The position numbers and the translations under genes were made by a program. Below, in pieces: positions 29,577 through 40,915 of a stretch of 64,000 nt of DNA (positions are counted from its first letter, which is position 1; each line of letters opens with the position of its first letter). The notes beneath the pieces are model-generated. The model saw nothing but the letters and a program-made list of their open reading frames with translations. It searched no databases and had not been told where the DNA came from. This DNA comes from Bedellia somnulentella. Its lineage: Eukaryota; Arthropoda; Insecta; Lepidoptera; Bedelliidae. The stretch is taken from contig OY755196.1 in NCBI GenBank assembly GCA_963576735.1, positions 8,847,912 to 8,911,911 on the forward strand, given 5' to 3'.

Positions 29577-31288
29577 CACTAGAGTACACGCGCGGCCTAC
29601 TATAGTAGACCAGGGTAACTTTTTTTGTAATAACTTTTTAACTAAGCGCGCTAGAAACTAGTGATTTTAGGTAATCCTCGGCTGGTATAGTTGTCACAAC
29701 CTCAGTACCCCGCGCGTCCCCAGCGCGTACGCACGCACAAGCAATTTGGCGCCAAAAGTAGTCCGCGCGTGTAGTGGTGTACCAAATTCAGGTATGTAAA
29801 TTTTTATTTATTTTCCACTTATAACGCTATAACTATCTTTTATTGTTAATAATAATATACTTTTACATATGTACATCGAATCACAATGTATTTATGTATC
29901 CAAAATGTTTTTTTCTTATTTTAGTTTTTTCTTACAGATTTAGGTCATGGATTGATAGATACTGATGATGAAGAAGTGGTTAAGAGTGAAGATGATGAAG
30001 TTCAGCCAGAGCCAGACTTGGAGACTCTAGTCCGCGAGTCCGATCTCCGTGAAAATGAAGAGGAAAGCTTGAGCGATTCAGACAATACATCAGGTTCAGA
30101 AGACGTTCCACTCTCGGAAGTAGCAATCAGGAGGCACGGTGCAGTCTATAAATCGAAAAATGAAACTGTTTGGCACAAAGATGTTCCACCAGCAACGCGA
30201 ACTCGACCCCAAAACATTAGGATAAGACCACCAGGCCCAAAAGAAGATGCAGCTAAGAATGCTAAGGACCCTTTGTCCTGTTTTGAACTATTTTTCACTC
30301 AAGATATCTTGGACATCCTGGTAAGGTGCACTAATATATACATAGATAAAATAAAGGACGATTACCAAAGAAACAGGGATGCGAAACCCACTGATGTAAT
30401 AGAAATGAGAGCATTTCTGGGCATATTATACGTCATGGGAGTGTCGCGAAATGGACGGCGTAACATAAAGGATTTTTGTGATAACTCTCAGGGTACTGGT
30501 TTGGAAATTGTATATGCCACAATGGCAATCAATAGATTTCGGTTTTTGATACGTGCCATTAGATTCGATGATATTGCCGACAGAGAACAGCGCCGAGAGC
30601 TTGATAAAATGGCACCAATTCGACAAGTTGTAGAGTTGGTTACCAACAATTGTCGCAAAAACTATATTCCTAGTGATTATTTGACGCTAGACGAACAACT
30701 TGTCGGTTTTCGAGGTCGTTGCGGTTTATATACATACCGAATAAGCCGGATAAATTCGGAATCAAGATTTTCATGGTGGTGGATACAAAATTTCCATATG
30801 TCTACAATTTTGAGATATATGTTGGAGCCCAGCCAGAAGGTCCATTTCAAAAGTCCAATAAGATAAACGATGTCGTCCATAGAGTCCTGGATCCACTTTA
30901 CAACTTAGGCTGCAATGTGTCAATGGACAATTATTTCACAAATCTTCCTTTGGCTAAAGAGCTATTGCAAAAGAAAATCACGATTGTTGGTACTATGAAA
31001 GCAAATAGACCCGAAAAAAGGAGTTCAAAGCTTCGAAGTCTAGGACCAGCAAAAGTTCTCTTTTTGGATTTCAAAAAGACGCTACCCTTGTGTCTTACGT
31101 CCCAAAAATTAACAAAGCCGTCAATTTACTGTCTACAATGCATTATGATGCAGCTATCGATCCCGATACAAACGAAGAACGGAAGCCTAAGATTGTTACA
31201 TTTTACAATCGTACTAAATGTGGTGTAGACGTTTTAGACAAGATGTGCAAGCAATATAGTGTTCTACGTAACAGCCGACGGTGGCCCC
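29577..31288 (+). mobile_element. piggyBac element, 3' truncated by copia-1
   Basis: TTAA at 29,573-29,576 precedes the terminal CACTAGAGTACACGCGCGG. A splice acceptor TTTTTTCTTACAG at 29,937 precedes the coding part. The right terminus is missing because copia-1 begins at 31,289 inside the transposase. Confidence 0.82.
29938..31288 (+). pseudogene. piggyBac transposase (frameshifted, truncated)
   Basis: Acidic N-terminus (DTDDEEVVKSEDDEVQPEP), then DPLSCFELFFTQDILDILV. The three catalytic Asp regions of piggyBac are seen: SDYLTLDEQLVGFRG, NVSMDNYFTNLPLAKELL and KCGVDVLDKMCKQYSV. Frameshifts near 30,718 and 31,050 put them in three frames. The frame ends at RNSRRWPL where copia-1 inserted, so the C-terminal Cys-rich domain is lost. 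Confidence 0.88.
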
Positions 31289-31453
31289 TGTTGTAAATAT
31301 CAAAAAATAGATACTACTTGCGCCATCTCGTGATACCATCTTGTACTAAGTTAATGTATTTATTTGTCTTTTATCACTTAATTTAATTCAGTCATTAAAG
31401 AGTTGTTCGTTGAGTTGGTCACTTATTTTAATCACGTTGCTGCTTTTATTATA
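31289..31453 (+). repeat. copia-1 5' LTR
   Basis: 165 bp, TG at the start and TTATTATA at the end, bordered by the interrupted piggyBac frame on one side and the primer-binding site on the other. No partner LTR in the window. Confidence 0.78.
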
Positions 31454-31467
31454 GGTTATGGGCCCAG
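31454..31467 (+). other. copia-1 primer-binding site
   Basis: GGTTATGGGCCCAG, identical to the sequence next to the copia-2 LTR at 46,183 and to the classical copia site matching an internal part of initiator Met tRNA. Confidence 0.85.
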
Positions 31468-31577
31468 ACTCATAACTAGCTTGAAGAAATGGTGTATTGT
31501 GCTAGAGTTTATTGTTAGAATAATCCGTACGGTGAACAATAATCTCGGGACATTATTTCGGAGTGTAAAAAACGTGC

Positions 31578-32333
31578 GTGAGTGACAGTTATGGCGTAGT
31601 TATGGCGTCTACCTCGAACTATTTAATTAGCGTACCTAAGCTAAAAGGGCGCGAGAACTTTAGTGAGTGGTGTTTTGCATCTGAAAACTTTCTAGTGCTG
31701 GAAGGAATGGTTGGGTGCATCAAACCTGAGCCCGGCCAGGTGCCTGCAGCTGCTGATGACGCGAAGACGAAAGCCAAATTGATTTTAACTATAGACCCGG
31801 CTCTATATGTTCACATAAAAAGCGTGAGAACATCAAAGGAATTTGGGAATAAATTGAAAATGCTATTCGATGACTCAAGGTTTTCTAGAAAAATCAGTCT
31901 GCTGAGGAATCTAATATCGATTCGATTAGAATATTGCACATCGATGTCGTCGTATGTTACACAAATTGTTGAAGCGGGTCAGAAGTTACAAGGAACGGGT
32001 TTTGGCATTGATGACGAGTGGATTGATTCTATCATTTTGGCAGGATTATCTGAAAAGTATATGCCAATGATAATGGCCATCGAACATTCCGGCATGATTA
32101 TTACTACAGTCGCCATTAAAAGCAAGTTGTTGGACATGGAACCGGAAGAAAGTAATGTCAATGTCAATAATGCATTTGCATGTTTTCGCAATAAACCCGT
32201 CATCCGTTCAAAAAATGTCAAGTCACAGCCTAAGGTCAGTAAAGATGGCGGGAATCAAAATTGTCAAACGTCGACATCTGTCAAAGAAAAACCAAACGTC
32301 AAGTGTTATGGTTGTAAACAATATGGCCACTAG
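31578..32333 (+). CDS. copia-1 gag
   Basis: 251 residues: LKGRENFSEWCFASENFLV (UBN2-type gag start), IKSVRTSKEFGNKLKMLFD, LISIRLEYCTSMSSYVTQIV, WIDSIILAGLSEKY, ending in a CCHC knuckle CYGCKQYGH interrupted by a TAG at 32,331-32,333. The next frame (32,352) is in the same register, so this single stop separates gag from pol. Most likely a mutation inside the knuckle, since the remaining knuckle residues follow the stop. Confidence 0.85.
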   Translation: MSDSYGVVMASTSNYLISVPKLKGRENFSEWCFASENFLVLEGMVGCIKPEPGQVPAAADDAKTKAKLILTIDPALYVHIKSVRTSKEFGNKLKMLFDDSRFSRKISLLRNLISIRLEYCTSMSSYVTQIVEAGQKLQGTGFGIDDEWIDSIILAGLSEKYMPMIMAIEHSGMIITTVAIKSKLLDMEPEESNVNVNNAFACFRNKPVIRSKNVKSQPKVSKDGGNQNCQTSTSVKEKPNVKCYGCKQYGH

Positions 32334-32351
32334 CGAAATCAGTGCACAAAT

Positions 32352-34364
32352 ATGGAAAAATCTTCTAAAATTACGCAAGATCTAGGAAAGAATCTGAAAA
32401 CAACTAATGCATTCAGTGCTGTATTTCTTAGTGGAATATTTGACAAGAGCGATTGGTACGTGGATTCGGGTGCCAGTTCGCATTTGACGAGTAACAAATA
32501 TTGGATGACAAATGTTTGTAATTCCGGCTTCACAAGAGAAATCACTATTGCTAATCAAAGTAAAGTGCCTGTGGAATGTTGCGGGAACGTAAACATAATT
32601 ACTTCAACTGCAGAAGATGATTACAGCATAATTGTTGAAAAAGTTTTGTATGTTCCTCAATTGGCTACTAACTTGTTGTCAGTGAGTCAACTCATGAAGC
32701 AGGGCAACAAAGTGCATTTCACAAGCAATGGGTGTGAAATATTCAACAAACAGGAAACGCTGGTAGCTACTGCGTCACTTGTTAATGGAGTTTATAAATT
32801 GAACACATCTGCTTGTTTGGTGGCGGCAGCAGTTGAATCTCCAGATCTTTGGCATCGTCGTTTGGGACACATTAATAGCTACAATATGAACAAAATGCCA
32901 GGTGCTGTGAAAGGAGTTCACCTTTCAGAGACGGCAAACATAAACAAGTCAAACTGTATTGTATGCTGCGAAGGAAAGCAAAGTCGCTTACCTTTTGCTC
33001 ATGAAGGTATAAGGAGTAATGATCTTTTGGGTGTAATACACTCTGATATCTGTGGCCCGATGGATAATATATCCCTGGGAGGATCGAGGTACTTTATTAT
33101 TTTTGTTGATGATCATAGTGGTATGACACAAGTATATTTTTTAAAAAATAAAAATGAAGCTATGGAGTGTTTTATTGATTATAAAGCTCGAGTTGAGAAT
33201 CTATTATTAAAGAAAATTAAATCATTTAGATCAGATAATGGCACAGAATTCTGCAACAGAAAATTTAGTAATTTTTTAAAGAAATCTGGCATTACTCTTC
33301 AAAAAACAAATCCCTACACGCCAGAACAAAATGGGCTTTGTGAACGAATGAACCAAACTATCATAGAAAAGGCTAGATGTCTTTTATTTGATGCTAAACT
33401 TGGTAAAGAATTCTGGGCAGAAGCGGTTAATACTGCTGTTTATTTACAGAATAGAATTGTAAAAGCTAGATTGAATAACCGCACTCCATATGAGGTATGG
33501 ACAGGATCTAAGCCAAACCTCAGTCATTTAAGAATATTCGGTAGCATTGTGATGAAACACATACCTAAAGAAAGAAGACATAAATGGGATAAGAAATCGG
33601 AACAATGTATACTTATTGGCTATCCTGAGGATATAAAGGGACATAAATGATACAATCCTGTAACAAGGACAATCACAACTAGTCGAGATGTGATATTTGT
33701 AAAAAAAAATAGTCTGAGTGAAGAGAATGTCATTAAAATAGAAGAAAGCAAAGAAGTATCATCATCTTCAGTGGGAGATTTGTTTGACACCAGTAGTGAT
33801 GATTCATTTGCTTCAATGGAAGGTACCACAGAAATGGATGAAACCTATGTTCCATCAATTGAGAGTGAAGAGCAGATAAGTTCTGATGAAGACATAATGA
33901 TAAAAACATAACCTAAAAGGCAGAGACAACAACCTCACAGATATGGATATCTGTGCACAGAAGAATGTAACAAGCCTGTTAGTGATGAATTGACATTGGA
34001 AGAGGCACTTGAGGGACCGGAGAGGCTGCACTGGGAACAGGTTATCAAAGAGGAGCTGAAAAGTTTTGAAGATAACAATGCTTGGGAAATTGTTGATGTT
34101 ACTGTAAATGCTAATATTGTAAAGTGCAAGTGGGTTCTTAGAAAAAAGTGTGATTCAGAAAATAATGTTCGATATCGAGCCAGACTTGTGGCCAAAGGTT
34201 GTTCTCAAAGATATGGTGTGGACTATAGTGAGACTTTTTCCCCTGTGGTGCGGCATACAACACTTAGATTATTATTTGCATTGTCAGTGCAGATGAACCT
34301 TATAGTGACTCATCTTGATGTAAAAACAGCCTTCTTGAATGGAGATCTGTCTGAGACTATACAG
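32352..34364 (+). pseudogene. copia-1 pol: protease, integrase, start of reverse transcriptase
   Basis: Protease DWYVDSGASSHLTS. Integrase with LWHRRLGHINSYNM and CIVCCEGKQSRLPF (HHCC), then catalytic IHSDICGPM, FRSDNGTEF and PYTPEQNGLCER. After stops at 33,648 (TGA) and 33,909 (TAA), both without change of register, the reverse transcriptase begins: EALEGPERLHWEQVIKEEL, WVLRKKCD, DYSETFSPVVRHTTLRLL, THLDVKTAFLNGDL. It is then interrupted by a hAT MITE at 34,365. Confidence 0.88.
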
Positions 34365-35068
34365 TAGACTTGGGTAGTTCCGGAACGAGTCAATCAAATG
34401 ATACGCTTCCACTCCCGGTACTAAACAACTCACTCGTTCCAAGCGCTCTCGAATCACTCCTTAGTTCCACACTTCCATTGAGCTCTATGATCCAACTGTT
34501 TAGTTTAGCTCCGACGGAAGTATAAGTGAAAGACAACTTTAAGCCGTCCATATAAAGACTATTATAATTTTGTCCATGGTAATGAATAGCTCCGAATTTA
34601 GTTCCTTTATATTTCGTCCTTGAAATGAAAACGAATGCAATATCAACTAGAAAAGTTAAAGTAAAGTAGACTTTATCTCAAACGAAGTAAATACGATTGG
34701 ATTATTTTTATTTTGTATCCTATCCAGCTTTAGTTTTTAAAAATTTTTGTAAATGAATTTTCATAAATGGTTATTTATAATATAGCCATAACTTGATTTA
34801 ACAAGATAAAAATATCCATTACTTAAAATCACAATACAAATGTCGCTTATCTCATAATAATAATAAAATCAAATGACAAATAACATAACTATAAAAATAG
34901 ACGTTAATTTCGAAATGATCCGCAACGGCGGTACGAAATGGAGTTGGAAGTATTGAGGAACCCCCGGAGCTAATTGGAACTAGTGAACTAAAGGAGTGAT
35001 ATAGTTCCGATAGTCGAAAGTATACATATCATTCTTTTCCCTCTCCGGACACAGAACGCGCAAGTCTA
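34365..35068. mobile_element. hAT MITE inside copia-1 reverse transcriptase
   Basis: Begins TAGACTTGGGTAGTTCC and ends CAAGTCTA. The 8-bp duplication CTATACAG lies at 34,357-34,364 and 35,069-35,076. 704 bp without a transposase. Its exact borders explain the break in the copia frame. Confidence 0.92.
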
Positions 35069-35076
35069 CTATACAG

Positions 35077-35740
35077 AAACCAGAAGGTTACATCTGTATG
35101 GATGATAAAAAGATTCTTAAATTGAACAAGGCTATATATTCTTTAACAGGCTTCCCGAGCATGGCATCAGAAGGTTGATGCTTGTATGTTAGCTGGTGGT
35201 TATATTAAATCTAAAGTTGAGCCATGCTTATATATAAAAATTGTTGGTGAGAGTAAAACAATTGTAACGCTGTATGTAGATGATTTTTTTGTTTTTTCCA
35301 ATGACAGTACTGAAACATGTCATCTTAAAACTATGTTAAGTAAGAATTTTGAGTTAAAAGACTTAGGTATTGTAAAGGAATGTCTAGGTATCTCAGTTAG
35401 GTTTGATTTAGAAAATTGTACTGTTACTTTAAGTCAAGAAAAATATATTGATAAATTACGGTCTAAATTTGATATGATTGACTGTAAAAGTGTTAATACT
35501 CCTATGGAGGTTGGTATAAAAAGTAAAAAGGAGGATAATTGTAATAGTCAAAACCCCTATCAACAAGTTATCGGGAGCCTCATGTACTTAGTTGTCCTTA
35601 CTCGGCCTGATATAGCTTATGCAGTGTCTTTTTAAAGTCAATTTAATAATTGTAATACTGAGGAGCAATGGCAATATGCAAAAAGAATACTAAGATATTT
35701 AAAGAAAACAAAAGACTTAGGTTTGAAATTGAAATTTTGA
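35077..35740 (+). pseudogene. copia-1 reverse transcriptase, C-terminal part
   Basis: Resumes at EGYICMDDKKILKLNKAIYS, shifts frame near 35,150, then runs KVEPCLYIKIVGESK, TLYVDDFFVFS (catalytic YVDD intact), KDLGIVKECLGISV, VIGSLMYLVVLTRPDIAYAVSF (stop at 35,633) and EEQWQYAKRILRYLKKTKDLG. It ends abruptly before RNase H. Confidence 0.85.
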
Positions 35741-36200
35741 ATACCGCAGAGCCTTGAAAACTGAAGACATAGTACTATCGACTTTTAAGCTACTCGGCAC
35801 AAATACAATATTAATTCTAAATGCACTGTAAATACTAAAAAAAGTCTGATGATATCATGAAAACCTAAGTACGGTGTCTGTCCGCGACCAATTTTTTTGC
35901 AAAAATATAGTTATATTTTTTGAAATACTATTATTTACATATATTCAAGCATTTGTATAGTTTCTCAAATAAGTAAATATTTATAAACCTATCCTAGTAT
36001 TTACTTAAAACGTATAATTTTTGAAATACATGTAAACATATACCTGTCCGCGCATAATTTCAAATTTCTGTGTCAATCTCTTTTACGACCTTTAAAGTGC
36101 TCACAGACGATCGAACATGTACGGCCCGCACCATCGCACCGTGCGGGGCGCTCTACGCTACAGACGATCGCACTGTGCGGCCCGCACCATCGCACCGTGC
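35741..36200. other. Unassigned, A+T-rich
   Basis: No supported frame. Neither a copia 3' LTR nor the missing piggyBac or family B 3' ends are recognisable here, so the nest was truncated on this side. The last 90 bp contain two GC-rich units with GCACCATCGCACCGTGCGG. Confidence 0.5.
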
Positions 36201-36205
36201 GGTTC
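36105..36205. repeat. GC-rich direct repeat pair
   Basis: ACGGCCCGCACCATCGCACC occurs twice about 60 bp apart, each copy containing the imperfect palindrome GCACCATCGCACCGTGC. It may be the terminal region of the Harbinger fragment that follows. Confidence 0.5.
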
Positions 36206-36317
36206 ACTGAACTCCAGATGGCCAGTCGTATTGTGGCTAGCACTGCGGGAGGACGTCGCGACATGCCGCCCATTCTCTCTAAACAAGCCAAAGTTGCATT
36301 AGTGGTGGCAAGTATCG

Positions 36318-36545
36318 TTGCAACATCGCCATCACATACCCAAAAAAAAGAAGAGAATGGGCAAAATTTTATCTCAGAAACAGACAACAGTACAGTCCTA
36401 TGGAGATCTCGATGATGAAGATTTTCATATATATCTTCGAATGAGTTCCGAAGCATACCATGAATTGTTAGATCATGTGAAACCACATATAACTAAATCC
36501 GATACAGTTATGCGACAAGCTGTGACTGTCTTACATTTTTCTAAT
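36318..36545 (+). pseudogene. Harbinger (HARBI1-type) transposase N-terminal fragment
   Basis: YGDLDDEDFHIYLRMSSEAY, HELLDHVKPHITKSDTVMRQ and AVT match the helix-turn-helix-like start of PIF/Harbinger transposases (pattern RMSxxxFxxLLxxVxPxIxKxDTxMRxAI). It breaks after about 65 residues and the DDE domain is absent. Confidence 0.75.
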
Positions 36546-36599
36546 AGGATTTGGAATGCTTGGTTTCGTGTCTCTTTATTACAATACAGAGTATGCGCC

Positions 36600-37157
36600 G
36601 TATCCCACTAACTTCACGCGGAATCGAGAAACTTCGACCCCCCTCCGTCGGCAAGGTCTCAGTTGCGCCGAACCGCCCGACCGCGAAGGACCTGCGCACG
36701 ATTCGTTGTTTTCCCGCCAAACATGTAAGTACATGACTCGGTGTCGTTTGGTTCATTGATGTCACGATTCCAGTGAAGCTACTAAGTGGGCGATTTGTTA
36801 TCATCTTTAACCGATGAATTTTATGCAAATAGCTTTTGCTTTTTACTAACCTTTGTCAAGATAAGTACTTCGTTTCCTTTTATTACTGAGCGAGTAGGAA
36901 TTTTAAATGTGTGTTTTCCAATATAAGTGCCCCAAATTTCGCTGATTTCAGTGTCTTATTCTGGACCCCGAAATTAGATGAGGACACTGAAACTAAATTT
37001 ATGAGACACGGATATTAATATAAGACACCGTAATTATTTTTTTCTTGATTTTTGGTTTAGATTTTCTTTCTTTCTCATTTTATTGGAATGTATTTACATT
37101 CTGACTACCTAATTTTCTTTCCTGCTTTGCTTATACGCTAATTTATCCATAGACAGA
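36600..37157. other. Unassigned 5' flank of family B copy 2
   Basis: A GC-richer stretch at 36,590-36,720 is open in several frames but matches nothing I recognise. The remainder is A+T-rich. It contains GTGTCTTATTCTGGACCCCG and related GACACTGAAA motifs of unknown role. Confidence 0.4.
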
Positions 37158-39113
37158 ATGGCCAAGCCGAAGAAATTAACGCGGGAGCAAAGATTGGAGC
37201 AAAATAGAGTGGCTGAAAGAAAAAGAAAAATGAAAATTAAAGAAGATTCAGAAAAAACGCGAGAAGTTGAAAGAGAAAGACTGCGAAAGGTATCATCGTA
37301 AAAAGGAACAAAAAAAAAATACTACCGCTAAGTGAAATGACACCCCGTGAACAAAGAATTCGCAGAAAAAGAAACAAGGATAACTACAAAGCATACTATG
37401 AGCGACAAAAACAAAAGAAACTACAAACATGTCTTGAAGACCAGGAAATCCTAATAGAAACACAATCCTTTTCGACGAGGGCTGAATCTGTACGAGCTGA
37501 TACACCATTGAGTAATATTTCAAATACTTTACGCAGTACACGATCTAGCTGCAGTACTAGAAGTCCTTGCCCTAGCAGTCCATCGTCATCACTGGTGGTG
37601 GACCAAACACCCAGTCGTGTCTCAAAAGACACGTTTCGAAAATACCAGTACCAGAAGAATAAAGAAATTATCTCACTACGAAGAAAAATTTTTGATCTTA
37701 AAAAACAAAAAGAAAGGTACAGAAAGCAGTTTATACGAATTCAAAACAGGTTGTTGCTGAAACCCAGAACCACTGAAATTAAAAAGACTATTAGAGGAAA
37801 TATCGTTAATCAGAGCTCTGCAATAAAACAAATTAAATCAAATCTGAAAACCAACGAATGCATGATACACTGCGACTACAGTGAAAACTACTTGACAAAG
37901 TAATGTGCAGAGGTACAATCGGTACATTTTGGGTCAAGCAAGAAGCAGATAACACTGCACACCGCTGTATTATACTTTCACGGAAATGAATCTGGTTTGG
38001 ACAACCTTCAATCTCAAGCCTTTGGTACTGTAAGCAGTTGTTTGAGGCATGACGCTGCAGCAGTGTGGGCTCATCTTGTTCCTTTATTGCGCTACGTTGA
38101 AGAGGTTTACCCAGAGGTTGACACCATCCACATAGTATCAGACTCACCAACGTCACAATATCGCAACAAAAAGATATTTTATATTATATCAAAGTTAGTC
38201 TGGTACTTAAGTAACTTAAAGCATGTCTTTTGGCATTATTCTGAGTGTGGTCATGGCAAAGGAGCGCCAGACGGTATTGGCGGAACTATTAAAAGAACTG
38301 CGGACCAAATAGTTGCCTATGGTAATGACATCGTTGATGCTGAGTCTCTGGTAAGGCAGTTGGGCCCTCGACTTCCAGGTGTGATTCTAAAGATGGTTTA
38401 TGAATACGATATACTTGAAAAAGATCTCCTTATACCACAGCAGCTAACACCTTTTTATGGAACCATGAAGGTTCACCAAGCTATCTGGAATGCTAATTTG
38501 GAGTCTAAGATTGCACTGCGGGCTCTCTCTTGCATCGAGACGGAATGCAGAGACAGTGGGATCGCGTGTGTTCATGGAAAACATCTAGGATATTACAATG
38601 TGTCTGACAAAGAGAATAAACATGAAACATACGTGCCTAAAACTAATATCAACAAAACCCAAATACAGGTTCTTTCCTGTGTTGCTATCCATCCACTAAG
38701 TACCGCATCAACTTCATTTAGCGCTACAGGCCAAAGTGACTCTATTAAAAAAGCGCAGTACTCTGCCAAAAAAATCAATCAAAATAAAATAGCAAAGTAA
38801 GTAACAAAGAAAATAGCAGCCCCAACAGAACTGCTTCCACTGCAATCGATATATCAGACACCGATGATTATGCTAATATTTCAAAACCAAACATGGTGGG
38901 GGTGGGCGCTTGGGTAATAGTAGAATATGCTTCAAAAAAATGCACGAAATGTTTCATCGGCCAAGTGACTGATATCAAACAAGGTGACTATCACGTTTCG
39001 TTTGTAAGGCGAGCTAAAGGTTTAAGAGACACTTGGTTTACTTGGCCAGAAAAGAGTGACGTAGATGTTATCCCACCAAAAACATTCTGTAAAAAACTAG
39101 CCAAGTCTCGATA
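37158..39113 (+). pseudogene. Family B transposase, copy 2 (longest copy)
   Basis: Starts MAKPKKLTREQRLEQNRVAE, a highly basic coiled coil. An A-run near 37,310 shifts the frame to TPREQRIRRKRNKDNYKAYY and a Ser-rich linker. The Cys-rich domain seen in copy 1 is missing between about 37,815 and 37,850. Then HCDYSENYLTK (D at 37,874), a TAA replacing one codon at about 37,901, VQSVHFGSSKKQITLHTAVL, VSDSPTSQYRNKKIF (D at 38,141), HYSECGHGKGAPDGIGG (E at 38,243, 33 residues later) and GPRLPGVILKMVYEYDI. In a third frame comes the C-terminal module GVGAWVIVEYASKKC, FIGQVTDIKQGDYHVSF. The last residues (KTFCKKLAKSR) are contributed by the MITE at 39,070. Confidence 0.7.
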
Positions 39114-39602
39114 GAGCTGCTTGTTTATTTCTAAAAAGTAATGAAATCTCTAAAATAAGTGGAGCCAAGTCTAAGGTTCCTTACTGCGATTTATTTATTT
39201 TTATAGTTATTTTTACGTGACTTGGCCGTTCATCATTCTTTACAAGTTTAGTATGTTCAAGTTTATTTACTAAGTTATTTGCAGATTCATTTAAATCTTC
39301 TAAAGTTTATATGCCGATTATGTAGAGTCCACTTAGCATTTTTTTTGTGATTCTAATCTATCTTTATTTTTAGTTGTAAGAAATCTGGTGATTGTTTCAT
39401 GTTTCCCTTAAACTTTAATCATAATCTACTTATTACAAGTCAACGGCCAAGTCACGTAAAAATAACTATAAAAATAAATAAATCGCAGTAAGGAACCTTA
39501 GACTTGGCTCCACTTATTTTAGAGATTTCATTACTTTTTAGAAATAAACAAGCAGCTCTATCGAGACTTGGCTAGTTTTTTACAGAATGTTTTTGGTGGG
39601 AT
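39070..39602. mobile_element. Palindromic MITE, ends ATCCCACCAAAAACATT
   Basis: The arms 39,070-39,237 and 39,443-39,602 are near-perfect inverted copies (for example CTAGCCAAGTCTCGATAGAG and GATTTATTTATTTTTATAG), with a unique loop of about 200 bp. The same termini occur on the element at 43,750. No target duplication beyond TT is evident. Confidence 0.85.
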
Positions 39603-39639
39603 TTCACTTCTTTTTGACAGGACGTAGTACATTTCCTTA

Positions 39640-40915
39640 TTAGGCAGTTTTTTTCTTTTTAGAAGTTGTTTTTTTATTATAACTAATCTTACTTTTCTTT
39701 TTTTCCGGTTCTGTTTCTTGTACAGTAGCAACAGTTTTTCGTATTGCCCATTCTCGTTCATTATTTATTCTTCTAGATTTTTTGGATGGTTTAATTTCTG
39801 AAAAACCAGAGCAGTATTTACGCCTAAGCCGGTTGTATTCGGTAATCGCTGATACTTGAGCCTTTATACTATTGAAGGAAATATTTATAAGGTGCACCAC
39901 ATGAAGATTGGTTGCTCTTGAAATCGCCACGTAGGTTTGGCCACAAGAGAATATAGAGGTTCCAATATCCATGAGGGCACTTTCTAGGCTTAGGCCTTGG
40001 CTCTTGTGAATTGTTAGAACATACGCCACGCAGATTGGGAATTGCTCTCTGTAAACGTATGCTCGAGGTATAATCTCAAATTTTGACTTAATGGGCAATA
40101 ATTTATGAATCAAACTATTACCAAATTTTATTATTAATTGTTTAGGCTTTGTTTGGTCCTTCGGGTCCCATTTTACTTTTTGTATAACGTCTATCGACCC
40201 ATTTACTAAACCTAAACTAACATGAATGTTTCTCCGAAGCATAACTTTAGCTCCCTCTTTAATGATTATAGTCTCTTCTAATCCAGCAGTCATCGACGCA
40301 TCATCTTCGTATTTATTTAAACACGCCCAGGCATCTTTAGCTATCAACTTTATCTCGGGGTGCGGAATCGCTTTTAACGTAGCATTATTTAACTGCATAC
40401 ACATATTTCTAGTCGGTAGTAAACAAACAGTATATTCTGGTAGGTTACTTAAACATTGTGATATTTCTAATAACCTACCGTCGCGTCGTTGGAATGCGAG
40501 AGCAGAGTTATCAATCTGTTAGACAGTATATCTAAACACAACGAATCCGAACAAGACCATCTCATACTTTTGGACATATTCTTAACATTTGTAAATATTT
40601 TTGCTTTGCCAGAATCGTTAATTTCAATCTGATGGCATGATAATATGAAGATTTTTCCAGCAGCCATCAGTTCAGAAACTGAGCCGTAAGTTGTAGGTTT
40701 CATCATATCATTCGTGTAGGACTGTGGGCTTGTATATACGGCACCATCAGCATCACATGTGTACAATTGCATGTCGTCCCAATGTTCAGCAACGTATACA
40801 ACTATAGCAGACCTGACATTGCAAGTTGAGTCAGTTCTACCGTACACCAAGAAAGATATTGAATGGAAGAGACATGATCCGTCTTTGGGTATACCAACTA
40901 CACGGTAGCCATAAA
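39640..40915 (-). pseudogene. Helentron-type remnant: OTU domain plus Pif1 helicase C-terminus
   Basis: Minus strand. First an OTU-type cysteine-protease segment, VVGIPKDGSCLFHSISFLVY (catalytic D-G-x-C) and AIVVYVAEHWDD, YGSVSELMAAGKI. Then, after a frame change, the end of a Pif1-family helicase: YTVCLLPTRNMCMQLNNATL, GAKVMLRRNIHVSLGLVNGS, VAYVLTIHKSQGLSLESALM (motif V/VI region), FSCGQTYVAISRATN. It ends in a Lys-rich tail at 39,640. Rep and helicase motifs I-III are deleted. OTU plus Pif1 is typical of Helentron/Helitron2 proteins. No Helitron termini were identified. Confidence 0.8.

Larger units (their letters stand above)
31289..35740 (+). mobile_element. copia-1 LTR retrotransposon, 3' truncated, with nested hAT MITE
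   Basis: A 5' LTR (31,289-31,453) starting TGTTGTAAATATC is followed immediately by the primer-binding site GGTTATGGGCCCAG, as in Drosophila copia, which is primed by a tRNA-iMet fragment. gag, protease, integrase and reverse transcriptase follow on the plus strand. RNase H and the 3' LTR are missing after about 35,740. Confidence 0.88.

Noticed and set aside
35740..36100. copia-1 3' LTR
   Set aside because: No sequence resembling the 5' LTR start TGTTGTAAATATC was found here.
36541..36828. Open frames on both strands in the GC-rich stretch after the Harbinger fragment
   Set aside because: GC richness alone keeps the frames open; no motif recognised and no splice support.
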